Shown here one piece after another: positions 8,804 to 18,400 of a stretch of DNA of 37,753 nucleotides. How positions within the stretch are numbered: the stretch's first letter is position 1; each line of letters opens with the position of its first letter. The position numbers were made by a program, and so were the translations under genes. The DNA comes from Bacteroidota bacterium (GTDB lineage Bacteria; Bacteroidota; Ignavibacteria; Ignavibacteriales; Ignavibacteriaceae), in NCBI GenBank assembly GCA_023475265.1, contig JAMCWE010000138.1, positions 1 to 37,753 of the forward strand. The letters run 5' to 3'. The notes beneath the pieces are model-generated. The model did not search any database, was not told the origin of the DNA, and saw only the letters and a program-made list of their open reading frames with translations.

Positions 8804-10660
8804 TTATTTTAATAAAATCATTTTACCTGAATAAATTTTATCTTCCATTCTCAAAGTGTAAATATAAACTCCGGATGAAACCACACTATTATTATCATCT
8901 TTGCCATCCCATACAATTTTATTTTCGCCGGAAGACAGAACATTATTTACTAATGTTCTCACTTTATCGCCAAGCATATTATAAATGTTTAGTTCAACAT
9001 TTTGACGTCGAGGTAATTCAAATTTAATTGTTGTGCTTGGATTAAATGGATTCGGGTAATTTCCTTCAAGCACAAATTCTTTAGGCAATGTTTGAGAATT
9101 TATTACATCGGTATTATCGGGAACGAATCCTACACTATCGAGCATCGGTTGAATTTCCGGATTAGCCATAAAATTTTTCCACAAAAGCTGGGAGCGATAA
9201 TTTTCAATCATATCAATAATCGGCCCTTCATCAATTGAAATGTAACTGCTGGCGTACCAATTCTTGCTAACATTAAATGCATCTTTAAATCCAAAAGGGC
9301 CCCAAATGTTTTTTCCATATTTAAGGTACATATTTTTGAAAGCAGCAATTGATTCAACTGGAGTATATGGCATAGAAGAAATCGCCGCAGAAGGAGTTAT
9401 TGTTCCATTGTCGTTTGTCGGGCTGTGAGCATCATAGCCAGATGGATCGTCGCTTGCAGTTAATCCCCATGTAACAGAATCGTAACCGGCATAGTGATTG
9501 GGATTAGCGATACAGTATGCTCTATTAATTAAAGTCTGATTTCTATTATTAATGAAATAATTCGTGAACTTATCTTTTTTGCTACGCGGATCAAATCCTA
9601 AAAAAGAATAATGAGCAAAAAATAAAGGCCCGCCATAATCTTGACCTACATAAAGCGGTATACCATAAAATGATTTCCCGTTCGCATACAAAAAGCCTGA
9701 CCAGCCAATAGCAAAATCGTATTTAGGAACCGAATGAGTTGGAGATGCAATTGCAAGTAAGTAAACGATCATAGCTTCATTGTATCCGCGTATGGGCATG
9801 TTCATCATCCATCCATAATCCGGCGACCAATGCCAATACAATGTATAACCGGTGTTATCTCTTTGGTACCAATCGTATTCGACAGACTGCCAGAGATTTG
9901 TAATCATAATTCGAATGCTGTCTTCATCAACAGTGCTTTGATTGAAATATTGTCTTGCTGTTAACAGCCCTTCCATCATAAAAGATGTTTCTACTAAATC
10001 ACCGCCGTCATCATAAGTACTGAATGGAATTACCTTACCGGTAGTTCCGTTCATCCAATGTGGGAAAGCTCCGTGGAAGCGATCAGCTTTTGTTGAAAGA
10101 AAATTTAATATCTTCAACATTCTTTGGATACCTTGGTCGCGAGTAATAAAGCCGCGTTCTATTCCAACTAAAATTGCCATCACTCCGAATCCTGAACCGC
10201 CAATTGTTACTGTTTCCCCGGAGCCCAATCTTTCTCTTGCTAATCCGGAAACCGGATGAGCATAATCCCAAAAATATCTAAACGTAGCTTCCTCAAGCAT
10301 TGTTAAAAGTTGATCATCAGTCATTGAATGAGTAAATGCAGTTACGGTGGCGCTTTTACCAGATTCATTATAGTCTGAATCAAATGCAGAAACTGCATAA
10401 GTAGCGGTGTCTCCCAGCGCTTCTAAAAAATCATCATAGATTCTAATATCAGAAGTTGCAATAGCAATTCTTTTATAAGTCGTATCCTGCAGTTTGTAAA
10501 TATAATACCCAAGAATGTTTGACTCAGGATTTGCGTTCCAGGTTATGTCGATGTGGCTTTCATATCCAGTAGCTTCAACTCCGGTTGGAACAGAAATCTG
10601 TGCAAAATTAATTCCAAAGGCTAAAAGAATTGTGACAATTATAAGTAAAACTCTTTTCAA
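8804..10660 (-). CDS. Secreted GH144-type endo-beta-1,2-glucanase with FnIII and T9SS domains
   Basis: 618 residues. The start is a TTG at 10660 with AAGGA 10 nt upstream; no ATG lies near and the signal peptide (KRVLLIIVTILLAFGINFAQ) begins right there. Residues about 21-112 are a fibronectin type III domain, about 115-525 the glycoamylase-like (PF10091) (alpha/alpha)6 domain that defines GH144 (FRYFWDYAHPVSGLARER, SGFGVMAILVGIERGFI, DLVETSFMMEGLLTARQY, NEAMIVYLLAIASP, GLTASDDP, DEGPIIDMIENYRS), and about 540-618 a T9SS sorting domain (GNYPNPFNPSTTIKFELP...KMILLK). Characterised GH144 enzymes cut beta-1,2-glucan to sophoro-oligosaccharides; this assignment fits the GH94 phosphorylase and importer nearby. 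Exact specificity is inferred. It should act at the cell surface. Confidence 0.87.
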   Translation of the reverse strand: MKRVLLIIVTILLAFGINFAQISVPTGVEATGYESHIDITWNANPESNILGYYIYKLQDTTYKRIAIATSDIRIYDDFLEALGDTATYAVSAFDSDYNESGKSATVTAFTHSMTDDQLLTMLEEATFRYFWDYAHPVSGLARERLGSGETVTIGGSGFGVMAILVGIERGFITRDQGIQRMLKILNFLSTKADRFHGAFPHWMNGTTGKVIPFSTYDDGGDLVETSFMMEGLLTARQYFNQSTVDEDSIRIMITNLWQSVEYDWYQRDNTGYTLYWHWSPDYGWMMNMPIRGYNEAMIVYLLAIASPTHSVPKYDFAIGWSGFLYANGKSFYGIPLYVGQDYGGPLFFAHYSFLGFDPRSKKDKFTNYFINNRNQTLINRAYCIANPNHYAGYDSVTWGLTASDDPSGYDAHSPTNDNGTITPSAAISSMPYTPVESIAAFKNMYLKYGKNIWGPFGFKDAFNVSKNWYASSYISIDEGPIIDMIENYRSQLLWKNFMANPEIQPMLDSVGFVPDNTDVINSQTLPKEFVLEGNYPNPFNPSTTIKFELPRRQNVELNIYNMLGDKVRTLVNNVLSSGENKIVWDGKDDNNSVVSSGVYIYTLRMEDKIYSGKMILLK

Positions 10661-10697
10661 GTTTAATTATTCCTTTTTACTTTCTTTAAACAGATTA

Positions 10698-12773
10698 TTA
10701 AATCGGCTGCACAATTGAAAAATCAAAATAGTTTTTTGATATTTTTTCACCGGTATCTTTTTTAATCAACTCTAATTCCATTTTATGTTTTCCAAAAATT
10801 AGACTTGATGGAACTAGAAGATTGATAAGTTCATAATTAATAAAAGTGATTTGATTTTCTTCCAATGAAATGTTCTCAATCGTTCCAATCACTTTTTCAT
10901 TAATTGAAAACTTAAGAATGCAGTCTTCATATTTTTTGTAAAGATCGTTAATGATAAAAATATCAAAAAGAAATTTTTTACCGGGGAAATATTGATCTTG
11001 TCTTAAGTTGATTGAGATATAAATAGGCTCGTAACATTCTTTTAAAGTTTCATATGCTTTTTTCTTTTCACCAAAATAATCAACAACCGACCAGGTAATT
11101 GAAGGCCAGCAGTCGATCAGCATAAATTGGAAAATTCCGTTTATTCCGTCAAATCTTTTCCGACGATAAAAATCTATTGCTGTTTTAAGTAATTCCGATT
11201 GATACGATTGTGAATTTTCAATGAACGTTTCGATTGAATTTCCAATTTCAACTTTTGCAATATTAAAAGTTTGATCAACCTGGAAATTATGATACTCCCA
11301 AACTTTCCAGTTTGGGGGGAACAAATTTTCTTTGCCAACAATTTTTGTTAAAGAATTTTTATTCGGCAAACCTTGTGCACCAAATTCAGTAGCCAGCGGA
11401 CCCATTGGCGCAGCGGCATAATGTTCTTTATTCCCCCAATACCAACCGTCGTAAGCATGCTCTTCATAATTTGATGCCCTGCGGACAATCCGGGTTGAAT
11501 CTTCGTTCAAAACAGCTTTCTCAAGTAATGGATCTAAAGTTTTAATTTGATTCCCGGGTTCATTGTGACAGCACCAAACCGCAATTGAAGCATGATTATA
11601 TAAATGATTAACCATTTCTTTAATTTGTTTCACCGCTTCCGATTTAAAAGAAAGCGATTCATCGTAAGTCCATTGAAGACTGAAATCCTGCCAAACAATA
11701 ATTCCTTGTCTATCACATTCGTCATAAAATTCTTTTCTGTTCACATGAGCATGAACCCTAACAATATTGATGTTAGCTTCTCTCATGAGTGAAACGACTT
11801 TTATAATTTTATCGTTTGTAAAATCACTCAAGAATTGAGTTGGAATTATGTTTGTTCCTCTCAAAAATAATTTTTTCCCGTTGATAAAAAATTGCTGCTT
11901 CTCACCGAGAAAAACATCGCGAATTCCAAAAGTATTTTCCTTCGTCGAAAAATAATCAGATGAAATTTTCAGGTAATATAGATTAGCTTCTCCCAAATCC
12001 CAGCTCCACCACAAGAAAGGAGAATCTATTTCAAATAAATAACTAATTTTATTATTACCCTGTTGGAAAAGAAAAGTCTCATTTTTATTTAACGATTTTT
12101 TATCTGGCGTTGTAATTTTGAAATTTACCGATACTTCTTTAGCAGATATTTCAGAAGAACAATAATTGAGATCAATTAACACGGCGGCTTTAGTTCGCTC
12201 ATTATTTAATGATGGAATTATTTTTACTTTTTCTAAAACGATATTATATCCGAAATCAATAAAAATATCATTCCAAATGCCGCCGGTGTTTTGATCTTGC
12301 CCATACTCTTTGCTACTGCCGCCGGGCCTGCAATCATGATGACTAAAAATACCTTTGATTGTTCTTTTTTTATCAGGCCAAGTCTCACCAGGCTTTTCAA
12401 ATGGTGAAGTTACTTTTACAACAAGGGTATTTTTTTTATCTAGAATTTTTGATACATCAAAAAAGAATGGTGAAAAGTATCCCTCATGTTTGCCGAGAAA
12501 ATTACCATTAAGCCAGACTTCGGCAAAATAATCAACACCTAAAAAATGTAATAGACTGATTCCTTCAATTGCTGAATTATTATCAAAATTTTTAATGAAC
12601 CAAACAGTACCGTTAAAATTATGAAGCCCGGCTAATTCCCAATTGATAGGAATGTTCATCGACTCTAATGATTTTTCATCTTTTATAATATTATGAAATT
12701 CATCAACAGAAAATATTCCTTCCGGATCACGAAAATATTTCCAATTACCGTTGAGATTAATTTTATTGCTCAA
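10698..12773 (-). CDS. Cytoplasmic GH2-family glycosidase (beta-mannosidase/glucosaminidase-like subgroup)
   Basis: 691 residues starting at a TTG at 12773, with AGGA 7 nt upstream lying over the end of the GH94 gene; the ATG four bases earlier runs into TGA at once. Starting here keeps the family's N-terminal LNGNWKYFRDPEG. Order: jelly-roll sugar-binding domain (1-170), Ig-like domain, TIM barrel. Glu405 in HNEPG is the likely acid/base and Glu463 in TEFGAQG the likely nucleophile. FQFMLIDCWPSITWSVVDY near the barrel end resembles the beta-mannosidase/exo-glucosaminidase branch rather than LacZ. No signal peptide, so it acts on imported oligosaccharides. In this context a beta-glucosidase or transglycosylase on 1,2-linked glucose is possible, but that is inference. 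It follows GH94 without a gap. Confidence 0.88.
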   Translation of the reverse strand: MSNKINLNGNWKYFRDPEGIFSVDEFHNIIKDEKSLESMNIPINWELAGLHNFNGTVWFIKNFDNNSAIEGISLLHFLGVDYFAEVWLNGNFLGKHEGYFSPFFFDVSKILDKKNTLVVKVTSPFEKPGETWPDKKRTIKGIFSHHDCRPGGSSKEYGQDQNTGGIWNDIFIDFGYNIVLEKVKIIPSLNNERTKAAVLIDLNYCSSEISAKEVSVNFKITTPDKKSLNKNETFLFQQGNNKISYLFEIDSPFLWWSWDLGEANLYYLKISSDYFSTKENTFGIRDVFLGEKQQFFINGKKLFLRGTNIIPTQFLSDFTNDKIIKVVSLMREANINIVRVHAHVNRKEFYDECDRQGIIVWQDFSLQWTYDESLSFKSEAVKQIKEMVNHLYNHASIAVWCCHNEPGNQIKTLDPLLEKAVLNEDSTRIVRRASNYEEHAYDGWYWGNKEHYAAAPMGPLATEFGAQGLPNKNSLTKIVGKENLFPPNWKVWEYHNFQVDQTFNIAKVEIGNSIETFIENSQSYQSELLKTAIDFYRRKRFDGINGIFQFMLIDCWPSITWSVVDYFGEKKKAYETLKECYEPIYISINLRQDQYFPGKKFLFDIFIINDLYKKYEDCILKFSINEKVIGTIENISLEENQITFINYELINLLVPSSLIFGKHKMELELIKKDTGEKISKNYFDFSIVQPI

Positions 12774-12777
12774 TTCA

Positions 12778-15159
12778 TTATCCTAAATAAACATCCACTA
12801 AAAATTTTTTTTCATCGTTCTCAATACAAATAATATTTCCGGATACAATTTTTCCGTTTACGGAAATTGATTTTACTCCGCTGTTAACATGATTCGGGTT
12901 AAAAACATTAATGATAAATTCTTTATCTCTGAAAATTCTTTTAACGGAATAACTTTTCCATTTTTTAGGGATACAAGGGTCAACAATTAATCCTTTTTCG
13001 TCAGATCTTATTCCTAAAATTCTATCTACAATTACTTTTTGAAACCAAGCAGCTGAGCCGGTATACCAAGTCCAACCGCCGCGTCCGTATAGCGGAGAAT
13101 TTGGACCTTCAATATTTCCCGGAGTTACATATGGCTCAGCAAAATATTCATCCGGATTCATTCCATTATAAATTGGTGAAAGCCTTTTAAAAATTTCATA
13201 CGGTAATTCTCCATTCTTCGTTTCAGCAAAAGCCCAAATTGCCCATGTTGCAGCGTGAGTGTAAACTCCGCCGTTTTCCCTTCTGCCGGCAGCGTAGCGA
13301 GACAGATATCCAATATATTTATCCGGTTTAGAATATGCCGGATACAAAAGCAATGGACCGTTTTTTTTCAATAAATATTTTTTAAGAGACTGTAATGCTA
13401 CTTGATTTTTATCTTGATCACCAATCAAACTTAATACCGCCCATGTTTGAGCATTCAAATAAATTTTACCTTCTTTATTTTTATTGCTTCCGATTATTTC
13501 ATCATTGTCCTTTGTAGCCCTGATATACCACCCTCCATCCCATGAATATTTATCAAACGCTTCTTTCAATTGAGCTGAAATAGTTCGATAACGAGCAGCA
13601 GAATTATTATCTCCAAGTTTTTCGCAGATCGGAATAAAATGATGCAAGATGTAATACAAAAATTCTGTAAGCCAAAATGATTCACCTTTCATTTCAAGTC
13701 CAACTGCACTTAAGCCGTCGTTCCAATCGCCGGCACCTATTAATGTAATTCCTCTATTGCTCAACCTTGTTAAAACTTTTTCTATTGCTTTAATACAATG
13801 TTTGTAAATCGTTTCCTTTAAATTTTTATCATCATAATATTCTGATTCAAAATTAAATAAGTTAATGTTGTTAGTTTCTTTAAGATAATGAATCATCAAA
13901 AATGGCAGCCATAAAAGGTCATCCGTCATTTTAGTTTCTAATCCGGTTTCTGAAATCGGATGCCACCAATGAAGAACCGAACCATCAGCCATTTGATGTT
14001 TTGCGTGAAGCTTAATTTGTTTTTCGGTTAATTCAGGATTGATCGGAAGAAAAACCAGACTGTCCTGCAATTGATCTCTAAATCCAAATGCCCCGCTTTG
14101 CTGATAATATGCTGTTCTTGCCCAAAGCCTTCCGGATATTGCCTGATACTTCAGCCATTTATTTGTAAGAAGATTCATTGCCTCATCAGGTGTATCAACA
14201 ACTAAAGTTCCTAGCAATTCGTTCCAGCGTTTTTTAACATCGGATAATGCTTTGTCAATGGATTCATTTGACGAAAATTTTTTGATGGTGTTTTTAATTT
14301 CTTTTTTATTTTCTTTCAATCCAAGATAGAAGGCAATTCTATCAGTTCCTTTTGGCTTTAATTTACAATTAACTTTTATACTGCCGATCGGATCTCCCCA
14401 GCTTCCAGTTTTCTTAGATAAATTTTTAGCAAAAATACCAGCGGGTTTGATTAAGTCCCCTAACTGTCCAAGGAAAGAATCTTTGTTACTATCATAATCA
14501 CTTATTTTTTTATTGGAAGATAAAAATCCTAAATAAGGATAATCAATATTCCAATGCCCGCGGTCGCCAAGTGGAATTTCCCATAAACGTTTGGTTGCAG
14601 TCATTACATTTGACTTTGCATCAAACTCAGTTTCTAAAAATGATTTATGAAATTCACGATGATGATCCGCGGATGAACCCAAGCACCATTCGAAATATGT
14701 GTAAATGGAAAGATCAACTTCCTTATTTGTTTTATTAGCAATTTTTAAATCCCATATCTCAATTGATTCATCGAATGGAACAAATATGGTTAAAGAAATT
14801 TCCACACCTTTATATATTGAATTAAATTTTGTGTAACCAAATCCGTGAATGCATTCAAATTTATTTAATTCTGTCTTGACCGGTTGGAAAGTTGGACTCC
14901 AGACATCACCGGTTTTATTATTTTTTATATAAATATATTTGCCCCAATTATCCTGAACCAAATCTTGATGCCATCTTGTAAGTCTGTTAAATTCAGAATG
15001 CTCATACCAGCTAAAACCTCCGCCTGCCTGGGAAATCGTAAGCCCATATACGCCATTTGAAATTACATTTATCCACGGCTTAGGAGTTTGGTAGGTTTTA
15101 ATAATATATTCATCGCCATCTTCAGAAAAGTATCCATATTTAGTTTCAAACAACTTCAT
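12778..15159 (-). CDS. GH94-family disaccharide/oligosaccharide phosphorylase
   Basis: 793 residues, no signal peptide. The N-terminal beta-sandwich opens with the family's NPWINVISNG-like segment (TPKPWINVISNGVYGLTISQ), and the (alpha/alpha)6 barrel carries GAGDWNDGLSAVG, placing the general acid at Asp478. ARTAYYQQSGAFGFRDQLQD and HKxx-type HATWAIWAFA segments are also family-typical. GDWNDG followed by GESFWL resembles the GH94 parts of cyclic beta-1,2-glucan synthases and 1,2-beta-oligoglucan phosphorylases more than cellobiose phosphorylase. The reaction would be phosphate plus oligosaccharide giving glucose 1-phosphate and a shortened chain, in the cytoplasm. First gene of the minus-strand unit; AAGGA lies 8 nt before the ATG. 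Substrate from context: sophorose or beta-1,2-gluco-oligosaccharides; cellobiose or laminaribiose not excluded. Confidence 0.9.
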   Translation of the reverse strand: MKLFETKYGYFSEDGDEYIIKTYQTPKPWINVISNGVYGLTISQAGGGFSWYEHSEFNRLTRWHQDLVQDNWGKYIYIKNNKTGDVWSPTFQPVKTELNKFECIHGFGYTKFNSIYKGVEISLTIFVPFDESIEIWDLKIANKTNKEVDLSIYTYFEWCLGSSADHHREFHKSFLETEFDAKSNVMTATKRLWEIPLGDRGHWNIDYPYLGFLSSNKKISDYDSNKDSFLGQLGDLIKPAGIFAKNLSKKTGSWGDPIGSIKVNCKLKPKGTDRIAFYLGLKENKKEIKNTIKKFSSNESIDKALSDVKKRWNELLGTLVVDTPDEAMNLLTNKWLKYQAISGRLWARTAYYQQSGAFGFRDQLQDSLVFLPINPELTEKQIKLHAKHQMADGSVLHWWHPISETGLETKMTDDLLWLPFLMIHYLKETNNINLFNFESEYYDDKNLKETIYKHCIKAIEKVLTRLSNRGITLIGAGDWNDGLSAVGLEMKGESFWLTEFLYYILHHFIPICEKLGDNNSAARYRTISAQLKEAFDKYSWDGGWYIRATKDNDEIIGSNKNKEGKIYLNAQTWAVLSLIGDQDKNQVALQSLKKYLLKKNGPLLLYPAYSKPDKYIGYLSRYAAGRRENGGVYTHAATWAIWAFAETKNGELPYEIFKRLSPIYNGMNPDEYFAEPYVTPGNIEGPNSPLYGRGGWTWYTGSAAWFQKVIVDRILGIRSDEKGLIVDPCIPKKWKSYSVKRIFRDKEFIINVFNPNHVNSGVKSISVNGKIVSGNIICIENDEKKFLVDVYLG

Positions 15160-15471
15160 TCATATTTCCTTTTTAACAAGATTAAATAGTTTATAATCAA
15201 TTAAAATAATTTTAAAAGCGTTCTCTTAATGAAAACACTAAGCTAAAATTCTTCAAAAATTATCTGCCTGGTTGATTTCAAGATAAGGCTGCGCTCAAAA
15301 AATGTAAACGTTTACATTCTAATCTAAAATTTATATATTTATTTGTCAAGTATATTCCCGTTTTTATTATTCAATTTATTTTAAAGTAAAAAGATTGATA
15401 ATTCTCTCTTAACAAATAAGTCCATAAAATTCTAGTTATCAATTAACATTTAATTTTCAAAGGAACGAGTA
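15160..15471. promoter_or_regulatory. Divergent promoter region between GH94 and toroid-hydrolase genes
   Basis: A 312-bp AT-rich gap between two genes read outward. It holds a LacI-type operator near its centre (15303-15316), 143 bp from the GH94 ATG and 155 bp from the plus-strand ATG, so one site can serve both promoters. No RNA gene or small ORF is convincing here. Confidence 0.75.
15303..15316. promoter_or_regulatory. LacI-type operator, copy 3
   Basis: TGTAAACGTTTACA, identical to the two copies before lacI; the match extends to an 18-bp palindrome (AATGTAAACGTTTACATT, 15301-15318). It links the catabolic operon and the divergent hydrolase gene to the LacI regulator about 10 kb away. 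Confidence 0.86.
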
Positions 15472-18400
15472 ATGAGTATTCTAAAAAAAATTTTAGTCCT
15501 GGCATTTGTAATTTCAAGCTCGTCAATACTTTTTTCTCAGACTAGGGTTATTGATAATTTTGATGACTTAAGCACCTGGCAAAAATCTGTTTCTGACGGT
15601 GCGAAAATGTCTGTTTCCTTAGTTGATGGATTACATGGAAAAGCAATAAAAATTGATTACCAATTTACCGGCTCCGGTTATTGCGGTATTGTTAAGAAGT
15701 TGCCTATGAACTTGCCAACGAATTATAAATTTTCATTTTCTGTTAAAGGCAATTCGCCAAAGAATAATTTAGAATTTAAATTAGATGATTCAACCGGCGA
15801 TAATGTTTGGTGGTATGTTTTTAAAAGATTTGATTTCCCAAATAATTGGACTGAAAAAACTATCCGAAAGAGAAATATCACTTTTGCCTGGGGACCAAAA
15901 GCCGGAGGTGATATTCATAGCTTCAATAAAATCGAGTTAATCATTTCGGCTGCTGATGGAGGCAGCGGAACGATATATCTTGATGATCTTTCATTCGAAC
16001 AATTACCTGTTCCAATTATAAAAAATGTTGCGCCGATCGTGGAAGCAACATCAACATTACAAGGAAAACCATCATTAATTTTCGATAATAATTTAAATAC
16101 TTCATGGAGAAGCAAACCGGTTGATAAACAATCACTGACAATAAATTTTCAATACACTAAAGAATATGGCGGTTTAATAATTCATTGGGATAGTTTGAAT
16201 TTTGCTACTGATTACAACATTGAATCCTCCAATGATTTAAAAAATTGGAAAGTTATTTATTCGGCAAAAGATGAATTAAGAAAAATCAGCTTCATTCCTT
16301 TTGGAGATTATGAATCAAATTATTTAAGAATAAATTTCTTTAAGAGCAGCAGAGGGAAAGGATATGCTATAAAAGAAATTAATATCGAAGATTATAGATT
16401 TTCAGAAGATGATAATTACCGATTTGAACAAATTGCAAAAGAATATCCCAAAGGTTATTTCCCAAAATATTTTTTGAATAAGCAGACTTATTGGGATATT
16501 ATCGGAGTAAGCGGCGGCAATCAAAAAGGCTTGATTAACGAAGAAGGAATGATTGAAACCAGCAAGGAAGGTTGTTCCGTAGAACCATTTATTTATTATG
16601 ATAACAAATTCGTGACGTGGAATGATGTCAGTAAAATTCAGAAGCTGGAAAATAATTATCTCCCAATCCCAAGCGTTAAATGGATAAATAACGATCTTAA
16701 TTTAGATATAAAAGCAATCGCTGAAGGAACTCCTTCCTATTCTACAATGTACATCCGTTATACAATTTCGAATAGAACAAGCGAAACTAAAACCGGCAAA
16801 TTATATTTGGCAATAAGGCCGTTTCAAGTAAATCCGCCCTGGCAAAATTTAAATACCACCGGAGGAGTTTCAAAAATAAATTCAATTGATTATGATAATT
16901 CCAAAGCTATAATCAATAACGATAAAGAAATAATTTCTGTTACTCCGGCTGCTAAATTTGGCGCAGTTGATTTTCGTGAGGGTTCAATAATCGATTATAT
17001 CAGCAAAAATTCTTTGCCGGACAGTTCTAGCGTAAAAGATAATGACGGATTTGCTTCCGGTGCTTTTGAATATCCATTTAAAATAAATTCCGAACAAACA
17101 TTAACAGTTATATTAGAAATTCCATTTTATAAAAGTAATGAGATAACTTCGCCCTCAGGCGACCCTTATATGACTAAATTAATGTATCACTTTAAATCGG
17201 AATATTCCCAAAAGCAGTGGAGCGAAAAACTGAATAAAGTAACTTTTAACCTTCCTCCTTCTGAAAATAAATTAATAAACACTTTGCGAAGTAATCTTGC
17301 TTACATACTTATTAACCAAGATGAAAATGCTCTTCAGCCAGGTTCAAGATGTTATGACAGATCATGGATTAGAGATGGAGCGTTAATGTCTGAATCACTT
17401 TTAAAGATGGGCATTACTTCGGCTGTGAAGAATTTTATTAACTGGTATTCTAATTATCAATTCCCTTCCGGAAAAATTCCTTGTGCAGTTGATAAACGCG
17501 GCGCAGATCCAGTTCCCGAAAATGACAGTCAAGGTGAGTATATTTATTTGTTGAAAGAATATTTCAATTTCACTAAAGATACTTCCATGCTGGAAAAACA
17601 TTGGAATAATATTAAATCGACTGTAAACTATATTAAATTTCAAATTGGAGAAGAATCGACCGAGCAAAATAAAAATGGAACTGATGAACAAAAATCTTTT
17701 TACGGATTAGTGCCGGCTTCAATCAGCCATGAAGGTTATTCAGCTAAACCGATGCATTCATATTGGGATGATTTTTTTGTTCTGAAAGGATTAAAAGATG
17801 CTGTTTCAATAGCAGAAGTTCTGGAAAAGAAAAATGAGATTGAAGAATACTCTAAGCTGCGGGATGAGTTTAGAAAAAATCTTTACCACTCAATTAATCT
17901 TGCAATGAAAAATAAAAAAATAAATTATATCCCCGGCTGCGCGGAGCTTGGAGATTTTGATGCTACTTCAACTACTATTGCTGTATCCCCTTGCGGTGAA
18001 TTAAAATATTTGCCGGAGCCCGCTCTTCAAAATACATTCAATAAATATTTTGAAAATTTTAAGAAGAGGCTTAATCCCAAAGATAATTGGATTAATTACA
18101 CACCTTATGAAATCAGAGTGGCGGAAACTTTTGTTTATCTTAATGAATTAGATAGAACTTATGATTTACTAAATTTTTTCTTTAAAGATCAAAGACCTGA
18201 AGGCTGGAATCATTGGGCTGAAGTTGTTTGGAAAAATAAAGACAATCCAAAATTTATTGGAGACATGCCTCATACATGGGTTGGATCAGCTTACATCAAT
18301 GCTGTAAGAGCATTGTTCGTTTATGAGGATGAGGATAAATCTGCACTAATTATTGGAGCCGGGGTTGAAGAAAAATGGCTTGCCGATACATCAGGAATTT

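Noticed and set aside
12773-12776. A frameshift at the GH2 start because ATG there runs into TGA
   Set aside because: The TTG immediately downstream has an AGGA at the right distance and yields the complete family N-terminus, so no frameshift is needed.
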